A DNA stretch of 6,193 nt, taken from assembly GCA_900555045.1 (NCBI GenBank), contig USJW01000177.1:1-6193 (forward strand). Reading direction: 5' to 3'. The translations under genes were made by a program, and so were the position numbers. Positions 1-4,627 of this stretch are shown here, one piece after another; position 1 is the first letter of the stretch; each line of letters begins with the position of its first letter. A model generated the notes under the pieces. The model was not told the DNA's origin. It did no database searches and saw nothing but the letters and a program-made list of their open reading frames with translations. This stretch comes from an uncultured Clostridium sp. (GTDB lineage Bacteria; Bacillota; Clostridia; Lachnospirales; Lachnospiraceae).

Positions 1-2
1 GG

Positions 3-53
3 AGGGTGTGCGCGCAAGAGATTTGCCGCCCGGGAGGCGAAGAATTTTTGTAA
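3..53 (+). CDS. Possible C-terminal end of an upstream operon gene (frame unresolved)
   Basis: The first 70 bases are too short to identify a protein. Two readings could be the tail of an upstream gene. One frame is open from base 3 to a TAA at 51-53 (last residues RPGGEEFL), uses codons like the neighbouring genes and leaves a 16-nt gap before the next ATG. Another frame is open from base 2 to a TGA at 71-73 (last residues FVKVEKQT). That second reading would overlap the next start as ATGA, the same arrangement seen at 1005-1008 and 2525-2528, but it uses more rare codons. The run from about 40 onward is AT-rich and may be non-coding spacer. Either reading implies the operon starts left of the window. 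Confidence 0.25.
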   Translation, partial: RVCAQEICRPGGEEFL

Positions 54-69
54 AGGTGGAAAAGCAGAC

Positions 70-1008
70 ATGATAGAGACGGTTGTGAGCGTCGGCCTGG
101 CCGTACAGGAGCAATTAAAGGTACAAAAGCAGGTGATCCGGCCGCTGGCCCCCACGGGGGAGGAGAAGCGGTTCTGCGTGGTCACGGGGACACACGGGGA
201 TGAGCTGGAGGGGCAGTACGTGTGCTACGAGCTGTGCCGGAGGATCCGGGAGAACCGGGAGAGCCTGACGGGCATCGTGGAGCTGTACCCGGCCCTAAAC
301 CCGCTAGGGGTGGACTCCGTCACCCGCGGGGTTCCGGGGTTCGACCTGGACATGAACCGGATTTTCCCCGGGGACGCCGCCAGCTCCATGCCGGAGTACG
401 TGGCCCACAAGATCGTGGCCGACATCGCGGGCGCCAGCATGTGTCTGGACCTCCACGCCAGCAACATTTTCCTGCGGGAAATCCCCCAGGTGCGGATGAA
501 CGCCGAGACGGCGGAACAGTTGATGCCCTACGCGAAGAAGCTGAACACGGACTTCGTCTGGGTCCACGAGGCGGCCACGGTGCTGGAGTCCACGCTGTCC
601 TACAGCTTAAACGCCGTCGGCGTGCCGACGCTGGTGGTGGAGATGGGCGTGGGGATGCGCATCACCGAGTCCTTCTGCTCCCAGCTGGTGGACGGGATTT
701 TTGCGCTGATGAAGGACATGGGGATCTGGGCCGGGGAGACCATCACCCCCAAGGAGCCCATTGTGTCCTGGGGCGGCGAGGTGGGCTTTGTGAGCGCGCA
801 GCACCCGGGGATCTTCGTTCCGTCCGTGAAGCACTGGATCAACGTGGAGAAGGGGGAGCAGATCGGGCGGATCCTAAACCCGCTAAAGGGCACGGTGGAG
901 GAGGAAGTGTTCTCCCCGCTCCACGGCATGCTGTTCACTCTGCGGGAGTACCCGGTGGTGTCCCCGGGGTCTCTGCTCGCGCGGGTGCTGGGAGGTGAAT
1001 ACCGATGA
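70..1008 (+). CDS. Succinylglutamate desuccinylase/aspartoacylase-family zinc hydrolase (catalytically intact)
   Basis: A 312-aa M14-like metallo-hydrolase of the AstE/AspA family (PF04952), whose members remove acyl groups from N-acyl amino acids or cleave related amide bonds. Visible motifs are GTHGDE at 40-45 (zinc ligands H42 and E45), DMNRIFPG at 94-101 (substrate-binding N96-R97), DLHAS at 127-131 (zinc ligand H129) and VVEMG at 189-193 (likely catalytic base E191). The C-terminal part, from about 235, is a small beta domain with PG and SPLHGM turns, as in longer family members. There is no signal peptide or membrane segment, so it is cytoplasmic. The ATG is preceded by AAAGGTGGA at 52-60 with 9-nt spacing. 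Its stop overlaps the start of a paralog by 4 nt, so the two are probably translationally coupled. The family call is firm. The substrate is unknown, and neither arginine-catabolism nor ectoine genes are visible nearby. Confidence 0.9.
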   Translation: MIETVVSVGLAVQEQLKVQKQVIRPLAPTGEEKRFCVVTGTHGDELEGQYVCYELCRRIRENRESLTGIVELYPALNPLGVDSVTRGVPGFDLDMNRIFPGDAASSMPEYVAHKIVADIAGASMCLDLHASNIFLREIPQVRMNAETAEQLMPYAKKLNTDFVWVHEAATVLESTLSYSLNAVGVPTLVVEMGVGMRITESFCSQLVDGIFALMKDMGIWAGETITPKEPIVSWGGEVGFVSAQHPGIFVPSVKHWINVEKGEQIGRILNPLKGTVEEEVFSPLHGMLFTLREYPVVSPGSLLARVLGGEYR

Positions 1009-1940
1009 GAAAAGAGAAGATTTTTTCGCTCCAGAGCCTTTACCGGGAGGACCTGGAGGTCTACGGCTACTGCTTTGGCAAGGGGGACAAGGCGGCCTGC
1101 GTGGTGGGCGCCCTGCGGGGCAACGAGGTCCAGCAGATGTACGTCTGCTCGCAGCTCGTGAAGGCGCTGGGGGAGCTGGAGTCCAAGGGCGCCATCGTGG
1201 GCAACAATGAGATCATGGTGATCCCCTCGGTGAACTACTACTCCATGAACATCGGGAAGCGCTTCTGGGCGTCGGACAACACGGACATCAACCGCATGTT
1301 CCCGGGAAACGGCGCCGGGGAGACCACGGAGCGCATCGCAGACGGCGTGTTTTCGCGGGCCCAGGAGTACAGCTACGGGATCCAGTTCACCAGCTTTTAC
1401 ATGCCCGGGGAGTTCGTCCCCCACGTGCGGATGATGGAGACCGGGCTGCAGAGCCCGAGCCTTGCAAACCTGTTCGGCCTGCCCTACGTGGTGATCCGAA
1501 CGCCCCAGCCCTACGACACGACCACGCTCAACTACAACTGGCAGAGCTGGGACACCAGCGCGTTCTCCATCTACACCAGCGCCACGGACCGGGTGGACAC
1601 GGTGTCGGCGAGACAGGCGGTGGCCAGCGTGCTGCGGTTTCTGACCCGCATGGGCATTTTGCGCTACACCAGCCACAGCGGCTACATCGCCAGCGTGATC
1701 CGGGAGAGCGACATGACGGACGTGCTGGCGGACAAGCCGGGCATCTACTGCCGCCACTTTGAGCCCGGGCAGGAGGTCCGCAGGGGCGACGCGCTGGCGT
1801 CGGTGATCGACCCGGCGGTGGGGGAGGAGATCGGCCGGATTTTATCCCCCACGGACGGGATGGTGTTTTTCGCCCACTCCGGGCCGCTTGTGATGGAGGG
1901 GACGGTTGTGTATAAGATTATCCGGCGGCTGCACCAGTAG
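1005..1940 (+). CDS. AstE/AspA-family paralog lacking zinc ligands (predicted pseudoenzyme)
   Basis: A 311-aa protein homologous to the preceding gene product along its length. Shared landmarks are the MYVCSQL-type helix after the first motif, DINRMFPG at 94-101, VPHVRM at 137-142, MGI near 216-218 and the C-terminal DP..G.......SP.DGM.F pattern from about 269. Aligned by eye with the first protein, GTHGDE becomes ALRGNE (H42 to R38, D44 to N40, with E41 kept), DLHAS becomes QFTSF (H129 to T129) and the VVEMG glutamate becomes Y190. Both zinc histidines and the catalytic base are therefore gone, while N96-R97 is kept. The frame is uninterrupted and codon use is normal, so this is not a decaying pseudogene. 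It has a near-perfect Shine-Dalgarno (GGGAGGTGA at 990-998) and the start overlaps the upstream stop as ATGA, which favours matched expression. A role as non-catalytic subunit or ligand sensor is inferred. Confidence 0.85.
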   Translation: MRKEKIFSLQSLYREDLEVYGYCFGKGDKAACVVGALRGNEVQQMYVCSQLVKALGELESKGAIVGNNEIMVIPSVNYYSMNIGKRFWASDNTDINRMFPGNGAGETTERIADGVFSRAQEYSYGIQFTSFYMPGEFVPHVRMMETGLQSPSLANLFGLPYVVIRTPQPYDTTTLNYNWQSWDTSAFSIYTSATDRVDTVSARQAVASVLRFLTRMGILRYTSHSGYIASVIRESDMTDVLADKPGIYCRHFEPGQEVRRGDALASVIDPAVGEEIGRILSPTDGMVFFAHSGPLVMEGTVVYKIIRRLHQ

Positions 1941-1970
1941 GGCGGCCGCGGGGTGCAAATAAAGAAGATT

Positions 1971-1975
1971 GGGAG
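1971..1975 (+). promoter_or_regulatory. Ribosome binding site that fixes the sigma-like gene start at 1986
   Basis: GGGAG lies 10 nt before ATG 1986. An in-frame GTG at 1953 would add 11 residues, but it has no well-spaced purine-rich site; the bases before it are GGCGGCCGCGG. The protein from 1986 begins MAQNFYEMYL, which flows directly into the sigma region 1.2-like helix, so 1986 is preferred. Confidence 0.6.
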
Positions 1976-1985
1976 AATTGAGAAT

Positions 1986-2528
1986 ATGGCACAGAATTTT
2001 TATGAGATGTACCTGGAGGAGCTGGAAGAGATTATGCCCTTCGGCCCGGGCGAGGAGGAGGCGCTCCTGGAGCAGACCGCCGCAGGCGACCCCGGAGCCA
2101 GGAAGCGGCTGGTGGAGGGGAGCTTAACCCGTGTCCTGGCGTTGGCCAAGGAGTATGATGGGAAGAGTCTGCCCATGTCCGACGTGGTGCAGGAGGCCAA
2201 CACGGCCCTCATGCTGGCCGCGGTGGAGTACGACGGCAGCGAGCCCTGGGAGGAGCTTCTGCCCCGCAGAGTCCGGGAGGCGGTGGAGCAGGCCCTGGAG
2301 GAGCAGGAGTGCGAGCGCAAGGTGGAGGAGACCATGGCGGCCCGGGTGAACGCGCTGCAGGTGGTCTCCCAGCGGATGGCCGAGGAGCTGGGGCGCGAGG
2401 CCACGGTGGCTGAGCTGGCGGAGAAGATGAAGATGACCGAGGACGAGATCAAGGACATCATGAAGCTGGCGCTAGATGCGCTGACCGTAAACGGAGAAGG
2501 AAATGCGGCGGGAGGGGAACAGGGATGA
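1986..2528 (+). CDS. Truncated sigma-70-like protein without region 4
   Basis: A 180-aa acidic protein resembling primary sigma factors in patches. Residues 22-50 match the region 1.2 to 2.1 boundary (EEEALLEQTAAGD, then RLVEGSL, as in the RLVEANL of true sigmas). Residues 51-82 match region 2.1-2.2 (LAKEYDGKSLPMSDVVQEANTAL). Residues 117-168 match region 3 (VVSQRMAEELGREATVAELAEKM, then DEIKDIMKLA). The region 2.3-2.4 segment that normally melts and reads the -10 element (FSTYA.WWIRQAI in true sigmas) is replaced by a Glu/Arg-rich stretch at 84-112 with a single Trp. The protein ends after region 3 with a Gly/Ala/Glu tail, so the -35-reading region 4 is absent. Its stop overlaps the next gene by ATGA. 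It may bind RNA polymerase as a modulator, but that is inferred. A conventional promoter-recognising sigma factor is unlikely. Confidence 0.75.
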   Translation: MAQNFYEMYLEELEEIMPFGPGEEEALLEQTAAGDPGARKRLVEGSLTRVLALAKEYDGKSLPMSDVVQEANTALMLAAVEYDGSEPWEELLPRRVREAVEQALEEQECERKVEETMAARVNALQVVSQRMAEELGREATVAELAEKMKMTEDEIKDIMKLALDALTVNGEGNAAGGEQG

Positions 2529-3133
2529 AGCTCTACATCATACGCCACGGGCAGACCGACTGGAATGTGGCGGGAAAAATACAGGGCAGCCAGGACATCC
2601 CCCTAAATGAGACCGGGCGCGAGCAGGCGGCCTGCCTGGCAAAGGGGATGGAGCGCAGGCCGGTGAACGCCATCTACTCCAGCCCCCAGAGGCGGGCCCT
2701 TGAGACGGCGCGGGCCATCGCGGACAGCCAGAAGGTGCAGGTATTCCTGCTCCCGCAGCTGGTGGAGATCAGCTACGGGGAGTGGGAGGGCCGGACCGGC
2801 GAGGACATCCTCACCACGGACCGGGAGCTCTACGAGGCCTGGTGGCAGCACCCGGCCACCGTGGCACCGCCGGGAGGCGAGACCCTAAACCAGGTGGACG
2901 GCCGCTGCCGGGCGGCCTGGGATTACATCCGAAGCCACATGACCGGGGACACGGCCGTGGTGGCCCACGGGGGAACCCTGGCACACTTTATCATGCACAT
3001 CCTGGAGGGTCAGCCGGATGCCCAGGAGATCGTGGTCGGAAACGCCAGCATCACCACCGTGGAGTTTGACCCGGTGACCGGTGCGTGCCGCCTTTTGGAC
3101 TTGAACGATGGCAGCCATTTGTCTAAAAGTTAA
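2525..3133 (+). CDS. Histidine phosphatase (phosphoglycerate mutase-like superfamily)
   Basis: A 202-aa branch-1 histidine phosphatase. The signature RHGQTDWN at 7-14 carries the nucleophile H8, which becomes phosphorylated, together with R7. R57 in SSPQRRALETA (52-62) is the conserved phosphate-binding arginine, E81 in the LVEISYGEWEG block is the likely proton donor, and H148 in VVAHGGTL completes the phosphate pocket. The length and GEWEG block fit small phosphatases of the CobC/GpmB type, not the roughly 230-250-aa cofactor-dependent glycolytic mutases. No cobalamin genes are visible, so an alpha-ribazole phosphatase name is not justified. GGAGGGG at 2511-2517 sits 7 nt before the ATG, which overlaps the sigma-like gene's stop. 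It is the last gene of the operon. An AT-rich gap follows, with no clear strong terminator. Confidence 0.9.
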   Translation: MKLYIIRHGQTDWNVAGKIQGSQDIPLNETGREQAACLAKGMERRPVNAIYSSPQRRALETARAIADSQKVQVFLLPQLVEISYGEWEGRTGEDILTTDRELYEAWWQHPATVAPPGGETLNQVDGRCRAAWDYIRSHMTGDTAVVAHGGTLAHFIMHILEGQPDAQEIVVGNASITTVEFDPVTGACRLLDLNDGSHLSKS

Positions 3134-3137
3134 AGAA

Positions 3138-3147
3138 TTGTATACAA
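3138..3147. promoter_or_regulatory. Perfect 10-bp palindrome, possible operator
   Basis: TTGTATACAA is a perfect inverted repeat just after the phosphatase stop, in the AT-rich gap that leads to pfp. A second, weaker dyad, TGCAT-N5-ATGCA, follows at 3159-3173. Either could bind a dimeric regulator. The first is about 80 nt upstream of the pfp promoter candidate, so it could also act on a start site within the gap. No regulator gene is present to support this. Confidence 0.25.
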
Positions 3148-3223
3148 ATACTTCTGTTTGCATTTTATATGCAGAATTGTTAAAAAAATATCGTGTTTTT
3201 TGAGAAAATATACACGGAAACGA

Positions 3224-3252
3224 TTGCGATCACCCAGTTTTTGGAGTAAAAT
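3224..3252 (+). promoter_or_regulatory. Candidate sigma-A promoter for pfp
   Basis: TTGCGA at 3224-3229, a 17-nt spacer and TAAAAT at 3247-3252 form a reasonable vegetative promoter in an AT-rich gap. Transcription would begin near 3259 and give a leader of roughly 38 nt that contains the ribosome binding site. A weaker alternative is TTGCAT at 3158-3163 with TAAAAA at 3181-3186 (17-nt spacer). The rest of the gap (3134-3296) holds short A and T tracts and no recognisable riboswitch or open reading frame of note. Confidence 0.45.
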
Positions 3253-3284
3253 AAAATTAGTTTTTGAAAATTATACGAAAACCG

Positions 3285-3290
3285 GGAGGA
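3285..3290 (+). promoter_or_regulatory. Ribosome binding site that fixes the pfp start at 3297
   Basis: GGAGGA ends 6 nt before ATG 3297. The frame is also open upstream to a TTG at 3264, but that start has no Shine-Dalgarno and would encode the ribosome binding site itself. The ATG at 3292 is only 1 nt from GGAGGA and reads ATG-CTA-TGA, so it is not a real gene start. Confidence 0.75.
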
Positions 3291-3296
3291 TATGCT

Positions 3297-4544
3297 ATGA
3301 GTGGAAACAGAGGCAATGTGATTGTAGGACAGTCCGGCGGACCCACCGCTGTGATCAATTCCAGCCTGGCCGGCGTGTACAAGACCGCCAAGGACCGGGG
3401 AGCGAAGAAGGTTTACGGCATGCTCCACGGCATCCAGGGCCTTTTGGAGAAGCGCTACGTGGATTTGGACAAGCACATCACGTCGGACTTAGACATCGAG
3501 CTGTTAAAGCGCACGCCCTCGGCGTACCTGGGCTCCTGCCGCTTCAAGCTGCCTGAGATCTGCGAGGACCGGGAGATTTATGATAAAATTTTCGCGATCC
3601 TTGACGAGCTGGAGGTGGAGTATTTCTTCTATATCGGCGGAAACGACTCCATGGACACCATCAAAAAGTTATCCGACTATTCCCTGCTAAACGGCAGCAG
3701 GATCCGTTTTATGGGCGTGCCCAAGACCATCGACAACGATCTGGCGGCCACGGACCACACGCCGGGGTACGGCAGCGCGGCCAAGTATATCGGCGCCATC
3801 ACCAAGGAAGTGATCCGGGACGGCCTGGTCTACGACCAGCAGAACGTGACGATCCTAGAGATCATGGGCCGCAACGCCGGGTGGCTGACCGGGGCGGCGG
3901 CTCTTGCCAAGTGCGAGGACTGCGAGGGGCCGGACATGCTCTTTCTGCCGGAGGTGACCTTCGACGTGGAGAAGTTTATGGAGAAGGTGGCCAAGCTGCA
4001 CGAGCACAAGAAGTCCGTGGTGGTGGCGGTGTCCGAGGGCGTGAAGCTGGCCGACGGCCGCTATGTCTGCGAGCTGACGGACGGGATTGACTTTGTGGAC
4101 GCCTTCGGCCACAAGCAGCTGACCGGCACGGCCCGCTATCTGGCGGAGAAGATCAACCGGGAGGTGGGCTGCAAGACCCGCGCCATCGAGTTCAACTCCC
4201 TGCAGCGCTGCGCGTCCCACATCGTGTCCCGTGTGGACATCACGGAGGCCTTCCAGGTGGGCGGCGCCGCGGTCAAGGAGGCCTTTGAGGGCGAGACCGG
4301 CAAGATGATCATCCTAAAGCGCGTGTCCGACGATCCCTACATCTGTGTGACGGACATCTACGACGTGCACAAGGTGGCGAACGTGGAGAAGAAGGTGCCC
4401 AGAGAGTGGATCAACGAGGAGGGCGACTATGTGACCCAGGAGTTCGTGAATTACATAAGGCCGCTGATCCAGGCGGAGCTGACCCCCATCATGACGGACG
4501 GACTCCCCAGACATCTGTACTACACGGACGTGGAGGGAAAGTGA
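3297..4544 (+). CDS. pfp: PPi-dependent 6-phosphofructokinase (diphosphate--fructose-6-phosphate 1-phosphotransferase)
   Basis: A 415-aa phosphofructokinase that interconverts fructose-6-phosphate and fructose-1,6-bisphosphate, in the cytoplasm as part of glycolysis. The N-terminal GQSGGPTAVINSS (11-23) is the nucleotide/PPi-side glycine loop. PKTIDND at 142-148 has K143 where ATP enzymes have Gly, and GGNDS at 114-118 has Asp where ATP enzymes have the second Gly (GGDGS). Both are marks of PPi use. D146 is the catalytic base. MGRNAGW at 190-196, LPEV near 217-220 and LQRCASH near 302-308 are substrate-binding blocks. The length fits PPi-type enzymes, which are longer than the roughly 320-aa ATP form. 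The first Asp of the usual GGDDS motif is Asn here. The gene has its own promoter candidate and appears monocistronic, ending before a hairpin shared with the convergent gene. Family is certain. PPi as the donor is likely but inferred from residues. Confidence 0.93.
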   Translation: MSGNRGNVIVGQSGGPTAVINSSLAGVYKTAKDRGAKKVYGMLHGIQGLLEKRYVDLDKHITSDLDIELLKRTPSAYLGSCRFKLPEICEDREIYDKIFAILDELEVEYFFYIGGNDSMDTIKKLSDYSLLNGSRIRFMGVPKTIDNDLAATDHTPGYGSAAKYIGAITKEVIRDGLVYDQQNVTILEIMGRNAGWLTGAAALAKCEDCEGPDMLFLPEVTFDVEKFMEKVAKLHEHKKSVVVAVSEGVKLADGRYVCELTDGIDFVDAFGHKQLTGTARYLAEKINREVGCKTRAIEFNSLQRCASHIVSRVDITEAFQVGGAAVKEAFEGETGKMIILKRVSDDPYICVTDIYDVHKVANVEKKVPREWINEEGDYVTQEFVNYIRPLIQAELTPIMTDGLPRHLYYTDVEGK

Positions 4545-4574
4545 CGGACCGGCGCTGATATAGAAAGAAAAAAA

Positions 4575-4619
4575 GACTGCCGCAGAATTCCAGAAGATTT
4601 TCGGAATTCTGCGGCAGTC
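4575..4619 (-). terminator. Intrinsic terminator in the convergent gap, strongest for the minus-strand gene
   Basis: GACTGCCGCAGAATTCC (4575-4591) and its perfect complement GGAATTCTGCGGCAGTC (4603-4619) make a 17-bp stem with an 11-nt loop. Read on the minus strand, the stem is followed by seven Ts, C and three Ts (complement of 4564-4574), a textbook U-tract placed 8 nt after the DUF1846 stop codon. Read on the plus strand, only CTTGTCATT follows, so termination of pfp there would be weaker. The hairpin could still protect the 3' end of the pfp mRNA. Confidence 0.9.
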
Positions 4620-4627
4620 CTTGTCAT

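Noticed and set aside
600..1757. A 385-codon antisense open frame across the two hydrolase genes
   Set aside because: It lies opposite two genes with clear family motifs. Its translation is a low-complexity His/Val/Gly/Ala mix with no recognisable domain, as expected from the mirror of GC-rich codons.
1005..1940. The second hydrolase as a decaying pseudogene
   Set aside because: The frame is intact over 311 codons, codon use matches the neighbours, the ribosome binding site is strong, and the substrate motif and C-terminal domain are retained.
1942..1949. GCGGCCGC palindrome between the pseudoenzyme and sigma-like genes as a possible terminator stem
   Set aside because: It has no loop or U-tract and is a short restriction-site-like palindrome expected in GC-rich DNA.
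3292..3300. Two-codon minigene ATG-CTA-TGA overlapping the pfp start
   Set aside because: The ATG is 1 nt from GGAGGA, too close for initiation. The same Shine-Dalgarno is ideally placed for ATG 3297.
3158..3556. A 132-codon plus-strand frame running through the gap into pfp
   Set aside because: Its start lies in the AT-rich gap without a Shine-Dalgarno, and the rest is pfp read in the wrong frame.
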